A stretch of DNA of 21,748 nucleotides. It comes from Solirubrobacterales bacterium (lineage in GTDB: Bacteria; Actinomycetota; Thermoleophilia; Solirubrobacterales; Solirubrobacteraceae). The stretch is taken from assembly GCA_003151895.1 (NCBI GenBank), contig PLYX01000017.1, positions 27,309-49,056 on the forward strand, written 5' to 3'. Shown here piece after piece: positions 1-8,622 of the stretch. Under the pieces are notes generated by a model that saw only the letters and a program-made list of their open reading frames with translations, searched no databases and was not told the origin of the DNA. The number at the start of each line of letters is the position of its first letter. Positions within the stretch are counted from its first letter, which is position 1. The position numbers and the translations under genes are program-made.

Positions 1-720
1 CGGTCTGTGCAGGACCCTCTTACCAGCACCGCCTCGAACGTCATAGGCACGCTCAATGTCCTGTTGGCCGCGCGCGACGCGGAGGTTCGTCGTGTCGTGT
101 ATGCCTCGTCCTCATCGGTCTATGGATCCAATCCGACCCTGCCCAAGAGCGAGGATATGACCACGCTTCCAATCTCGCCCTATGCGGTGGCCAAGTTGGC
201 CGGCGAGGGATACTGCCGTAGCTTTGGTGTTGTGTACGGGCTGGAGGCCGTGGCTATCAGATACTTCAACGTATTCGGCCCGCGCCAGGATCCACGATCA
301 ATGTATGCAGCGGTCATCCCAAACTTCATCTCGGCCCTGCTGGCGAGTGAGTCACCCATCATATTCGGCGATGGCGAGCAGTCACGGGATTTCACCTACG
401 TCGACAATGTTATAGATGCAAATCTATTGGCCATGGATGCGGACTCAGTTGCCGGACACGTCTACAACGTTGCCTGCGGTGAGAGCGCTACTCTCAACGA
501 GCTCGTGGCGTCGCTTAACGAGATCATTGGCACCAGCCACAAGCCCGTCTATCGTGCACCTCGCTCCGGGGACGTCAAGCACTCCCTGGCGGATATCTCC
601 CGTGCCCGTGCAGACCTCGGCTACAAACCCACGGTCTCCTTTCGCGAGGGACTGGAACGGACCGTCGAGGCGATTCGTGAGGATCCGGCGCAGCACCTGG
701 ACCTCATGTCGAATGCCTGA
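1..720 (+). CDS. NAD-dependent nucleotide-sugar epimerase (UDP-GlcNAc/UDP-glucose 4-epimerase-like), 5' end outside window
   Basis: This is the C-terminal 239 residues of an extended short-chain dehydrogenase. The frame is open to base 1, so the N-terminal Rossmann GxxGxxG segment (about 75-80 residues) lies upstream; the GTG at 7 is not the real start. Visible hallmarks are the YASSSSVYG strand with the catalytic Ser region, the catalytic YAVAK motif (Tyr about 61, Lys about 65 of the fragment), RYFNVFGPRQDP, and the GDGEQSRDFTYVDNV substrate loop. The last two are typical of the WbpP/Gne-type UDP-GlcNAc 4-epimerases. Such enzymes interconvert gluco- and galacto-configured UDP sugars for polysaccharide synthesis in the cytoplasm. 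It ends 25 nt from the stop of a convergent glycosyltransferase. The exact substrate (UDP-Glc, UDP-GlcNAc or the uronate) cannot be fixed from this fragment. Confidence 0.9.
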   Translation, partial: RSVQDPLTSTASNVIGTLNVLLAARDAEVRRVVYASSSSVYGSNPTLPKSEDMTTLPISPYAVAKLAGEGYCRSFGVVYGLEAVAIRYFNVFGPRQDPRSMYAAVIPNFISALLASESPIIFGDGEQSRDFTYVDNVIDANLLAMDADSVAGHVYNVACGESATLNELVASLNEIIGTSHKPVYRAPRSGDVKHSLADISRARADLGYKPTVSFREGLERTVEAIREDPAQHLDLMSNA

Positions 721-745
721 TCGGGAGATTGTAGGCCTCGATATA

Positions 746-1954
746 TCACCGTCTTTTTGTTTGAAGGAGATCGGAGTAGAGCCGATCGAGATCCTCTACG
801 AGGCGCTCAATCGAGAAAGCTCCAAGCGCATGGGTGCGACCTGCCGCTGCCAAGCGTTTCGCAAGGACATCGTCCGCCAGGATGTCCACGACGGCTTGCG
901 CCAGGGCGCGGTCGTCGTCTGGATGCCTCACGATTCCCGTGTGGCCATCATCCACAACCGAGCGCACTCCGCCAACGTCCGTTGCAACCACCGGCACCCC
1001 GGAGGCTTGAGCCTCGATCAGACTCATCGGGGTCCCCTCGTTGTCAGACGTCAGTACCACAACGTCGCTTGCGAAGTACACGGCGGGCATATCGCACCGA
1101 AAACCGATCCACAACAGACGCTCGCCCAGTGCGCGCGCATCAGCGCAGGAGCGCAGCTCAACGCCCAGCTCCCCGTCTCCCGCGATGACGAAATGCGCGG
1201 CTGTGCGCTCGGCGATGAGTCTGGCCATGCGCAGAAATCGATCGATTCGCTTGATGGGCACGAGCCTGGCCACGAGGGTGACCACCTTGGTTTCCTCTGG
1301 TATTCCCAGCTCGCGTCTAAGCTCGCGGCGCCTGGTTTCACGCATGGGCCCCTCGACCGCGAACGGCCCAAGGTCAACGCCGAGGGGCACGATCTCGAAT
1401 CGGTCGGCGGGCGCCACTCCGAGGCTCGCCAACTCATCGCGAACCTCCTCGGAAATCGCGATCAGGCCGTCGGTGCGTCGAGCAAGAACCCGCTCGATGA
1501 TCGTGTAGAGGCGAGCGGTACGAGGATTGAAGTAGCCGGTCAGCGAATGACCGTGAAAAGTGTGAACCAACACGCGCTGGTGGCGACGGAGAGCTATCAA
1601 GGCGCTCAGACGTCCGAGCGTGCCAGCCTTTGCCGCGTGGGTATGGACGATCCGTGGGCGGGTTCGTCGCAACTCGAGCACGAGAGCGAGCAGGGCACGC
1701 AGATCATGCAAGCCGGGATCTCGACGAAGCGAGTCGATGAACACCGGCCGCACGAAGAGCTTATCGGCAAGGTAATCCATGCTGCCCTCCGCAGGCCCCT
1801 CGCGCCCGCGAATGAGGCGTGTGCGATAGCCCAGTGGCTCGAGCAGGCGAGTGAGCGAGATGGCCTGGATGGCGGGCCCGCCAACATTCAGGCGGGCAAT
1901 GATCTGTGCTACTCCGACGGTGGTAGGCGACGTCCCGTCGCTGTCAGTGCTCAT
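746..1954 (-). CDS. GT4-family glycosyltransferase (GT-B fold)
   Basis: A 402-residue retaining glycosyltransferase, probably adding one sugar to a lipid-linked oligosaccharide on the inner membrane face. The N-terminal acceptor domain carries the glycine-rich loop IIARLNVGGPA and HTHAAKAGTLGRL (about residues 104-115), common in capsule/EPS GT4 enzymes. The C-terminal donor domain has VARLVPIKRID and the EX7E motif in SDNEGTPMSLIEA (Glu about 306 and 314). The frame stays open upstream to 2080, but the extra 42 residues are basic and non-homologous and would overlap the divergent gene at 2005, so the ATG at 1954 (MSTDSDG) is preferred. Only 50 nt separate it from that gene, so the two promoters must share the gap. 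Donor and acceptor sugars are unknown. Confidence 0.9.
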   Translation of the reverse strand: MSTDSDGTSPTTVGVAQIIARLNVGGPAIQAISLTRLLEPLGYRTRLIRGREGPAEGSMDYLADKLFVRPVFIDSLRRDPGLHDLRALLALVLELRRTRPRIVHTHAAKAGTLGRLSALIALRRHQRVLVHTFHGHSLTGYFNPRTARLYTIIERVLARRTDGLIAISEEVRDELASLGVAPADRFEIVPLGVDLGPFAVEGPMRETRRRELRRELGIPEETKVVTLVARLVPIKRIDRFLRMARLIAERTAAHFVIAGDGELGVELRSCADARALGERLLWIGFRCDMPAVYFASDVVVLTSDNEGTPMSLIEAQASGVPVVATDVGGVRSVVDDGHTGIVRHPDDDRALAQAVVDILADDVLAKRLAAAGRTHALGAFSIERLVEDLDRLYSDLLQTKRR

Positions 1955-2004
1955 CTGCGGATAGTCTGCTCTAGTCGGGGTTCGCCGCGTGTCTCGGGAG
2001 ATAA

Positions 2005-3738
2005 GTGGTGATCGGCCTGTCGATCTTCCAAGCCGGCCCTGTGGGCATTGCGTTGTTTGCGAGTGTAGTAGCTGCGGCACTCTATGCGCTGCTGCGTCAC
2101 GCGGTGAGGCTGCATTTGCTTGCCCCCGTGATCGTGGCCCTCGGGGTGAGGATCGTTGTGATGCTGGTTGCTCAACTGGCCTCTGGTCATGGCGGGACCT
2201 TCTATCTGGACGATGCCGGCTACAGTCGCGAGGCGGCCCTGATCGCTCATCAATGGTTCGAGGGGCGCGTGATCAACCCGAGTTCTTATCAGTATGCCGG
2301 GTCGCTTGCCTTCGGCTATCAGACGATGGTGGCCTGCATATTTCTTCTGACCGGCAAGAGCATGGTCGCGGGCAAGCTGATAAACGTGCTACTGGGCACC
2401 GCCACGGTTCCGTTGGTCGGCTTGCTGTCCGGTCGGCTGTTCGGGACATCGACGATGCGTCGTGCGGCCTGGTTGATGGCTTTGATACCCACGAGTGTCT
2501 GGTGGTCGGCAGTGCTCCTCAAGGAGTCGCTGGTCGCCTTTCTGGTTGTAGGGGCAATGCTGGCCTTTATGTGCTGGCCACGCAGACGTGCCGTCGTGAC
2601 GTTTGCGCTGGCCATCGTTGCTCTCGGCGCGACTCGCAGTCCGGCCGCGCTGGCCGTGGCGGTTACAGCGCTGAGCGCACTGGGAGCAGGGGCCATTCGG
2701 CAGCGACGGACGGTCAATTTCAGAGCAGCCCTGACATATCTGGCGCTCGCCTGTGGTGCGCTGCTGGTTGGCTTTGCGGCTATATCCGCTGGACATCCGG
2801 ACGCTGTCGTGCATCAGATAGCATATTCCCTAGGACGAGTAGGCCTCGAGCGGCACCAAGGCGTCGGTGGGGTGGCGGTAGCTATTCCCAAGTCGCTGGT
2901 GTCCCCCTATCCTTGGGTGTTCAGTCGGGTTACCCGCACATGGGACCGGGCCCTCTATCCTGGAATGTGGGTGTGGTATGCGCTGCTGCCTACGGCGATG
3001 GTGGGGCTGTGGCGGTTGCGTCGCAAAGCAGAGGTGCTGCTGTTCGCGCTCCCCGTGGGCACACTGCTAACCTTCAACGCGTTCACCGCCGGATTCACGT
3101 TCCGTCAGCGATCCACAGTCGAGCCGTTCCTGTTGCTGCTGGTTGTTGCGGGCGCCGACTCATGGCGGTGGGTTGCCCGCCGAGCCGCCATCGGCTATCT
3201 GCTGGTTGCGCTGCTGGCGACTGTGCAGTCGCGCTCGCCGGTGACCGGGGGTGTCATCGCTCTGGTCGCGCTCGCTCTTGAGCTCGTGGCACGGCGATTG
3301 CCGTCTGCCGCGACGCTCCAGGTACAGCTGCCATCGAACCTGCTTCGAGACCTGGTGACCCGGATCGGTATGCCGGCGCCACGAAGCGCGGCAGCCATCA
3401 TCGCTGGTGCGGTCGCTGCTGCCCGCGCCTTGGCCCCCGTGCCAAGGCTGGCCGCGACGACTGGCAGGACGGGAGCCATGGAACGCGTCGCTCTACTCAT
3501 CGGTGCCTCCCGGCAGTTCGCCCCCGACCCGCACAGGGTGCATGTAATCTGGGGCAGCCGCATATCGACCTGGGCACTTGCCATACGCGGTGCCGCGCCG
3601 GTTTGTGGGCCCGCGGGGATTGCTGGGGGTGATCGCGTGGCGACGTGGCTGGAAGCGCTCCGGCGGGCAGCACCTTCCAGCCGTGGACCATTGGCGGTCG
3701 GTAATGAGGGACAGACGAGGCTCCGGTCGGCGGGATGA
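2005..3738 (+). CDS. Polytopic membrane protein, GT-C-like (PMT/ArnT-type) glycosyltransferase candidate
   Basis: A 577-residue protein with roughly ten hydrophobic helices over the first 435 residues. Shortly after the first two helices comes FYLDDAGYSREA, with an Asp pair at residues 69-70. This is the position and style of the catalytic acidic residue in GT-C enzymes that use polyprenyl-phosphate sugars on the outer face. NVLLGTATVPLVGLLSGRLFG is also characteristic of the PMT_2-like superfamily. The last 130 residues are Ala/Arg/Pro-rich, with no clear helix or domain. The start is GTG at 2005 behind GGGA; a second GTG follows directly. It is the first gene of a plus-strand run reaching 9767. 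It could instead be a polymerase-like or purely structural membrane protein; the GT-C reading is inferred from topology and the DD motif only. Confidence 0.6.
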   Translation: MVIGLSIFQAGPVGIALFASVVAAALYALLRHAVRLHLLAPVIVALGVRIVVMLVAQLASGHGGTFYLDDAGYSREAALIAHQWFEGRVINPSSYQYAGSLAFGYQTMVACIFLLTGKSMVAGKLINVLLGTATVPLVGLLSGRLFGTSTMRRAAWLMALIPTSVWWSAVLLKESLVAFLVVGAMLAFMCWPRRRAVVTFALAIVALGATRSPAALAVAVTALSALGAGAIRQRRTVNFRAALTYLALACGALLVGFAAISAGHPDAVVHQIAYSLGRVGLERHQGVGGVAVAIPKSLVSPYPWVFSRVTRTWDRALYPGMWVWYALLPTAMVGLWRLRRKAEVLLFALPVGTLLTFNAFTAGFTFRQRSTVEPFLLLLVVAGADSWRWVARRAAIGYLLVALLATVQSRSPVTGGVIALVALALELVARRLPSAATLQVQLPSNLLRDLVTRIGMPAPRSAAAIIAGAVAAARALAPVPRLAATTGRTGAMERVALLIGASRQFAPDPHRVHVIWGSRISTWALAIRGAAPVCGPAGIAGGDRVATWLEALRRAAPSSRGPLAVGNEGQTRLRSAG

Positions 3739-3811
3739 CCAAGGTGGTTCGACAGACCCGGCGAGCGAGCGCCGTCGGTGCCATGTCGAGCCCCCGCTTT
3801 CTGCCAATCCG

Positions 3812-3817
3812 TACACT
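3812..3817 (+). promoter_or_regulatory. Candidate -10 box (TACACT) for a leaderless or short-leader transcript
   Basis: TACACT fits the actinobacterial TANNNT -10 pattern and lies 9 nt before the ATG at 3827. No ribosome-binding site is visible before that ATG, which would suit a leaderless start. There is no convincing -35 hexamer. The box supports both the choice of the 3827 start and separate transcription of this gene from the one ending at 3738. Confidence 0.3.
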
Positions 3818-3826
3818 CTTGCGGTC

Positions 3827-5734
3827 ATGAGAGGCATTCCTCGGCTTCGGTGGCCGTCCCGCGCGCGTCGAGCCAAATCGGAGCCTAGCGGCCGACCACA
3901 GACAGATCGGACCGCTCTGCCACGTGCTGGCCTTCGGCGCCGCGCAACGCCGTACCTGCGAATGCGCTGGGTCGCGCTGGCAGTTACCCTAGCGGCGACG
4001 TTTGCTCTCTCCCTCGCGGTCATCCCCCGGATGTACTCCACCGGGAACGTGGTCGACACAACCGTGCTTCCGCTTGGTGTTCAAGCGCCGGCTCCGCACG
4101 CTCGTGCTAGCGGAACGATTATCGAAAATGAATACGGCTATGTGCTCACGGCGCACGCAGCAGGGAAGGTGGACATCCCTCTGCGGTTCACCACCAAGCC
4201 GGGACAGTGGTCACTCCTACGTCTTTGGGCCAGCGGACTCGGGCAGGTGGACATCAGAGCCACTCTGATCGGTCATAGTGGCCAGCGGCGCTTCTTGGGC
4301 CGAGCCCGGGGCTGGATCGGACGACCGTTCGACGTGACCAGCGACTTGGCCAGCGGCAGACGGGTGGTGCTCGAGATCTCGGCCAGCAATCCGACCGCAT
4401 CGCCCGTCATCATTCTCGACCAGATAGCACAGAGCCAGGCGCCATCATCAGTGGTCGTGACCGCGCAGGGATGGATGGTCGGGCTCTGGCTTGCCCTAAT
4501 CGTGAGTACCGTCCTGCTCGCGACAAAGCGACTGCGCCGGCACTGGATGCTCGTCGGCATCACCGGTGTCGGCGGTTATTTCCTGTGGCGAGCAATCCCA
4601 GGCATGAGCCTCTATCCCCTGGAAGGCCAAGCGGCGCTGATCTGGCCTGCCGTACAGCAAGCTAGCTGGTTTGGCTTCCACAATGGCTTGTGGTGGGGCT
4701 CCTGGGTGGGTGTGTCCTCGTTGACCGTGCAGCTCTTCCACGCCGTGACACCGCTGGTCGGTACCGGCAGCGCCGGTGCGCGCGGCGCCAGTGCGCTCTT
4801 GGGCATCGCGGCCGTGATCGCGATCTATGCGGTCGGCAACCGTGTCGCCGGTCGGCGGGGCGCCGTGATAGCCGCTGTGAGCGCGCTGCTCGCCGACTCG
4901 TTCCGCCTCGAAGTTGGACTTGGCACCTCGATCCCCGTCCTCGCCCTGGCCGCGGCCCTCTTTCTCTACGCCGTCCACGTCTGCTTGACACGGACGACTC
5001 GTCAGGAGATCATTCTTCTGGCCGGGGCAGGCCTGCTTATGTGCCTTGCCAACCCACTGTGGATCCCAGGCGTGGTGATCGCGATCGTCGTGATGGCGCT
5101 TGCATACGCACCCTCGGGGCAGCGCATGCGTGTGTTGGGGGTGGGCCTTCTTGCGCTCACGCTGCTGACACTCCCCAATCGAATCAGCACCGCGGATCAG
5201 AACGGTGGCGATCCATTTGCCGATGTGAACCACGAGATTCGATCTGCTCGCAACACCGAGTTCGCCGGGCAGGACCGCCACGGGGCTCCCTCTCTTGCGG
5301 CCTTCAGACGCGATCCCACCGGCAGTGGCGGCCCGGTGAGTCTGGGTGACTACCTATTCGTCGACCACTCGGTCCCAGTTGCGGTGGGGTCTACGCTCAC
5401 GGGCGGGTATGAGGCCCTCCAGTCGTTGGCAGTACGCAACGAAACCAAGCTAGCCGGTCTGCTCGCCTTTTTGCTGATGGTGATTGGCCTGGCGTATCTA
5501 CTGATCCTGCCGCGTCTGCGCATGCTGTTCATCGTCCCGCTGCTGGTGGGCGCTCCGAGCCTGTTCTTGGCAAGCAGGCATGTGACACTCCCGTTCGAAG
5601 CCGGGATGACTGTCTGGCCCGCGCTGCTTGTAGGCAGCGGTGTGCTCGTATACGCGATCTCGAGACCTATTGAGAGCCAGGCAAGAGCACGTCTAAGCGG
5701 CTTCCGGCTCAGACGGCGTGCGGCGAGCGAGTGA
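3827..5734 (+). CDS. Large membrane protein with extracytoplasmic sandwich-like domain, glycosyltransferase-like
   Basis: A 635-residue protein. An Arg-rich cytoplasmic N-terminus (about 45 residues) precedes a first helix, VALAVTLAATFALSLAVI. Then comes a soluble segment of about 170 residues (GTIIENEYGYVLT to IILDQIAQS), rich in alternating polar/hydrophobic strands. It resembles a jelly-roll or carbohydrate-binding sandwich facing outside. About nine to ten further helices follow, including LEGQAALIWPAVQQASWFGFH (positions about 4621-4682), reminiscent of GT-C proteins. The frame is open back to 3578, but that stretch is basic, low in hydrophobics and overlaps the preceding gene. The ATG at 3827 is preferred; the ATG at 3962, just before the first helix, is the alternative. 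The next gene starts 6 nt after the stop. A role on the outer face in glycan transfer or assembly is inferred; I recognise no specific family. Confidence 0.55.
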   Translation: MRGIPRLRWPSRARRAKSEPSGRPQTDRTALPRAGLRRRATPYLRMRWVALAVTLAATFALSLAVIPRMYSTGNVVDTTVLPLGVQAPAPHARASGTIIENEYGYVLTAHAAGKVDIPLRFTTKPGQWSLLRLWASGLGQVDIRATLIGHSGQRRFLGRARGWIGRPFDVTSDLASGRRVVLEISASNPTASPVIILDQIAQSQAPSSVVVTAQGWMVGLWLALIVSTVLLATKRLRRHWMLVGITGVGGYFLWRAIPGMSLYPLEGQAALIWPAVQQASWFGFHNGLWWGSWVGVSSLTVQLFHAVTPLVGTGSAGARGASALLGIAAVIAIYAVGNRVAGRRGAVIAAVSALLADSFRLEVGLGTSIPVLALAAALFLYAVHVCLTRTTRQEIILLAGAGLLMCLANPLWIPGVVIAIVVMALAYAPSGQRMRVLGVGLLALTLLTLPNRISTADQNGGDPFADVNHEIRSARNTEFAGQDRHGAPSLAAFRRDPTGSGGPVSLGDYLFVDHSVPVAVGSTLTGGYEALQSLAVRNETKLAGLLAFLLMVIGLAYLLILPRLRMLFIVPLLVGAPSLFLASRHVTLPFEAGMTVWPALLVGSGVLVYAISRPIESQARARLSGFRLRRRAASE

Positions 5735-5740
5735 GTCATC

Positions 5741-6781
5741 GTGGGAGTTGACGTTGTACATGTGCTTCCTCATGCCCACACCCTAGGAGGCACAGAGCGA
5801 ACGGTCCTGGATCTTCTCGGCAGTGCGGAGCTGAGTGACATCCACCAGCGTGTTGCTTTTGTTCACTCCGGTCCCGTCGTGTCCTTTCCCGAGTCGCTGG
5901 TCTTGACCTCGCAAGAGGGAGGATGGCACCGATTGCCGTCCGCGGCGCTCGCGGTCGCTCGGGCGCGCCCCAAAGTGATCCACGGCTGGTTGCTGCAAGG
6001 CAACTTGGTGGGGGCGGCGGCGCGGGTGTTGTGGCCATCAACCAGTCTTGTGACCAGCGAGCGCAACCTGGGGCACACTCTCACCCCTGTCAAGCTTCGA
6101 CTGGAGCGCATTGTGGCCGGTTTGGAGAGCGTGGCGACCGCCAACTCTTCGGCGGTACTTGACGCCGCGATCCAGCGTCTTCCGGAGAGAAGGCGCAAGA
6201 TGCGCGTGATCCTCCCGGGGATCGAGCCGCCGCTGCGGCCCGCTCATACCATTCCCACCACGGGAGTGATGGTCGGTCGACTCCATCCGATCAAGGATCA
6301 CCCGACCGCGCTGCGCGCCTCGGCACTCGTTCGTGAGGAAAATCCTGGCGCTGTGCTCACGATCGTCGGCGATGGCCCCGAGCGTAGTGGGCTGGAGGCG
6401 CTCAACTGCTCGCTCGGACTCCAGGACGGCGTGAGGTTCGTTGGCCAGACGGATCCCCGGCCGCACCTCTTCGGAGCCCAGATGTACCTCTCCACCTCCC
6501 TCGCGGAGGGCTTCTCGCGCAGCTTGCTCGAGGCTCTGCTCGCCGGAGTTCCATCCGTTGCCAGCGCGGTGGGCGGGGTCGCCGAGATCCCGCCTGGCGC
6601 TCTGTGCCTTGTCCCGCCGAGGAATGATCATGCAGTAGCCGCAGCGGTGAACGATGTGCTCCGTGACGCGGATGCCCGGACGCGTGCCGCCCGGATGGCA
6701 GACGTGGTCGCGAGCCGGTTCTCTGCCCGTAGCTGCCACTGCGCTTATCGCCAGCTCTATCGCGAGCTGGGGGTGAGCTGA
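5741..6781 (+). CDS. GT4-family glycosyltransferase
   Basis: A 346-residue GT-B enzyme. The N-terminus VDVVHVLPHAHTLGGTERTV is the usual first strand plus glycine loop of GT4 enzymes. The donor-binding half shows GVMVGRLHPIKDHPTAL, TIVGDGPER and the EX7E motif in LAEGFSRSLLEALLAGVPSVAS (Glu256, Glu264). It starts with GTG, 6 nt after the stop of the upstream membrane protein. Its TGA overlaps the ATG of the amidotransferase gene (TGATG), so the two are very likely translationally coupled. It probably adds one sugar to the lipid-linked repeat unit at the cytoplasmic membrane. The sugar is unknown. Confidence 0.9.
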   Translation: MGVDVVHVLPHAHTLGGTERTVLDLLGSAELSDIHQRVAFVHSGPVVSFPESLVLTSQEGGWHRLPSAALAVARARPKVIHGWLLQGNLVGAAARVLWPSTSLVTSERNLGHTLTPVKLRLERIVAGLESVATANSSAVLDAAIQRLPERRRKMRVILPGIEPPLRPAHTIPTTGVMVGRLHPIKDHPTALRASALVREENPGAVLTIVGDGPERSGLEALNCSLGLQDGVRFVGQTDPRPHLFGAQMYLSTSLAEGFSRSLLEALLAGVPSVASAVGGVAEIPPGALCLVPPRNDHAVAAAVNDVLRDADARTRAARMADVVASRFSARSCHCAYRQLYRELGVS

Positions 6782-8622
6782 TGTGCGGGATAGCCGGACT
6801 CCTGGGGGTGACCGGTGATCCAGCGGCGGCTGTCCACGATGTGAGCGAGATGACGGCCAGTCTGGTGCACCGCGGTCCCGATGACGCAGGTTTCGCCAGC
6901 GGCGACGGGTGGGCGCTCGGGATGCGGCGACTGGCGATCCAGGACATCAGCCAGGCCGGGCATCAGCCGATGCGTGTACGCGATCTAACCCTTGTGTTCA
7001 ACGGGGAGGTCTACAACTTTCCTTCTCTTCGCCGGGAGCTTGAAGGAGCCGGGTACAGCTTTCGCTCAGGATCGGACACGGAGGTGGTTCTCTATGCCCT
7101 CGAGCATTGGGGGCCTGAGGCGCTGGGGCGCTTCAACGGCATGTTCGCCCTAGCCCTAATCGACGAGCGGCGACGCCAGGCGTGGCTGGCTCGCGATCGC
7201 TTCGGCAAGAAGCCACTGTTCATCGCGAGGCTGCGAGGCGGACTTGCATTCGCGAGCGAGCTGAAGGCCATCATCCGCATCGCCCGCGACGAGCTCACGA
7301 TCAGCCGCAGGGCGCTGGCGGAGTACTTTCGTTTCCAGTACGTACCGGCGTCCGCCTGCATCTTCGAGCAGGTCGAGAAGCTGCCCGCGGCCTCATGGGT
7401 GCAGGTCGATCTCGACTCGGGCCACTGCTCACCAGTCCGGGAGTTCTGGACGCTGCCCGAGGAGCTTCCCACTGCCTTGCCTGCAACTCCAGCCGACGTA
7501 CTTGACGTGGTACGTGAGGCAGTCACGAGACGGCTCATTGCCGATGTTCCCGTCGGCGCCTTTCTGTCGGGGGGCATCGATTCGAGCCTGGTCGTGGCAT
7601 GCATGTGTGACGCAAGCGCAGATGTGCGCACGTTCTCGATCGGCTTCCAGGATCCCCGCTTCGACGAGTCCCGGTACGCACTCGCAGTCGCCAAGCACCT
7701 CAAGACCGATCACACCCATCTTCGACTCGAGCCCAGCGAGGCGATGGCGATCGTGCCTCATCTCAGCGAGGCGTATGACGAGCCGTTCGCCGATAGCTCG
7801 GCCATACCCACGATGGCTGTCGCCCGTCTCGCGCACCAGCGGGTGACCGTCGCACTGTCGGGTGACGGTGGCGACGAGCTGTTCGGAGGCTACACCCGCT
7901 ACCGGGTCCCCCGCCTGCTCCGGCTTGCGTCCGTGACGCCCGCGACCGCCGCGCGCGTCCTACAGGTCCTACCATCGCGCGGGGTGTTCAGTCGCCGCGT
8001 GCGGCTGTTCTCCGACCTCGCGGCGACCGGATCGACCGGCGAGATCTATCGGGAGCGCGTGTCGATCTGGAAGACTCGCGAGCTGCGCTGCCTCATGCCG
8101 GAGATCACGGGGTCGGCGTCGTTCAATGGTGCGTTCGCGGCGGGCGGCGGCGGACCGGTCGAGCGGATGATGCGCTGCGACGCTCGTACGTACCTGATCG
8201 ACGACATCCTCCAGAAGGTGGATCGCGCCTCGATGTCGGTCAGTCTCGAGGTGCGCAATCCCCTCCTCGATCCGACCGTCGTGGAGATCGCGATGAGGTC
8301 TGCTGCTCTGGCCGAGGCTGCGCCGGGCCGCAAGCCGCTGTTGAAGGCCGCCCTGAAGCTGCGCCTTCCTGAGCATATGGTGGAGCGTCCAAAGATGGGA
8401 TTTGGCGTGCCCGTCGGAGAGTGGATACGCGCCGAGATGCGGCCGCTGCTCGAGGACCTCGTCCTTGGGCGTCGGGAGGCAGAGTATGACCTTAGCGTGG
8501 CGCGCGAAGTATGCCGAGACCATCTTACCGGCGAACGGGATGCCGCTCCCCAGGTCTGGAGCTTGCTCGCATTCGAGTTGTGGCGGGAGCGGTGGCTGTC
8601 TGCCGCCGCTTTGGGCGCATGA
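6781..8622 (+). CDS. asnB: AsnB-type glutamine-dependent amidotransferase (asparagine synthase family)
   Basis: A 613-residue two-domain enzyme of normal family length. The N-terminal glutaminase (class II) domain begins MCGIAG, giving nucleophile Cys2 after Met removal, with HRGPDD (30-35), FNGEVYNF (73-80) and SDTEVVLYALE (98-108). The C-terminal synthetase domain has the ATP pyrophosphatase loop SGGIDSS (263-269), LSGDGGDELFGGYTRY and LEVRNPLLD. The chemistry is amide formation from glutamine and an adenylated carboxylate. It sits between two GT4 genes and overlaps both (TGATG before, ATGA after). The natural inference is amidation of a uronic acid of the glycan, as proposed for such paralogues in O-antigen loci, rather than free asparagine synthesis. 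Sequence alone does not exclude the housekeeping role. Confidence 0.92.
   Translation: MCGIAGLLGVTGDPAAAVHDVSEMTASLVHRGPDDAGFASGDGWALGMRRLAIQDISQAGHQPMRVRDLTLVFNGEVYNFPSLRRELEGAGYSFRSGSDTEVVLYALEHWGPEALGRFNGMFALALIDERRRQAWLARDRFGKKPLFIARLRGGLAFASELKAIIRIARDELTISRRALAEYFRFQYVPASACIFEQVEKLPAASWVQVDLDSGHCSPVREFWTLPEELPTALPATPADVLDVVREAVTRRLIADVPVGAFLSGGIDSSLVVACMCDASADVRTFSIGFQDPRFDESRYALAVAKHLKTDHTHLRLEPSEAMAIVPHLSEAYDEPFADSSAIPTMAVARLAHQRVTVALSGDGGDELFGGYTRYRVPRLLRLASVTPATAARVLQVLPSRGVFSRRVRLFSDLAATGSTGEIYRERVSIWKTRELRCLMPEITGSASFNGAFAAGGGGPVERMMRCDARTYLIDDILQKVDRASMSVSLEVRNPLLDPTVVEIAMRSAALAEAAPGRKPLLKAALKLRLPEHMVERPKMGFGVPVGEWIRAEMRPLLEDLVLGRREAEYDLSVAREVCRDHLTGERDAAPQVWSLLAFELWRERWLSAAALGA

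Noticed and set aside
416..2011. Long plus-strand open frame of over 500 codons
   Set aside because: It is antisense to the well-recognised GT4 gene at 746-1954 and overlaps the epimerase end. Its residues are rich in Arg, His and Gly with no family motifs, a typical high-GC shadow.
1989..3281. 430-codon plus-strand frame overlapping the GT-C-like gene
   Set aside because: It is Arg/Gly/Cys-rich with no membrane helices, while the alternative frame gives regular hydrophobic helices and the DD motif.
3578..3826. Upstream extension of the sandwich-domain membrane protein
   Set aside because: The 83 added residues are basic and non-hydrophobic and overlap the preceding gene by 161 bp; the ATG at 3827 has a -10-like box before it.
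8511..8618. Upstream extension of the GT4 gene at 8619
   Set aside because: The GT4 fold begins exactly at the ATG that overlaps the amidotransferase stop; the extra 36 residues are out-of-frame amidotransferase sequence.
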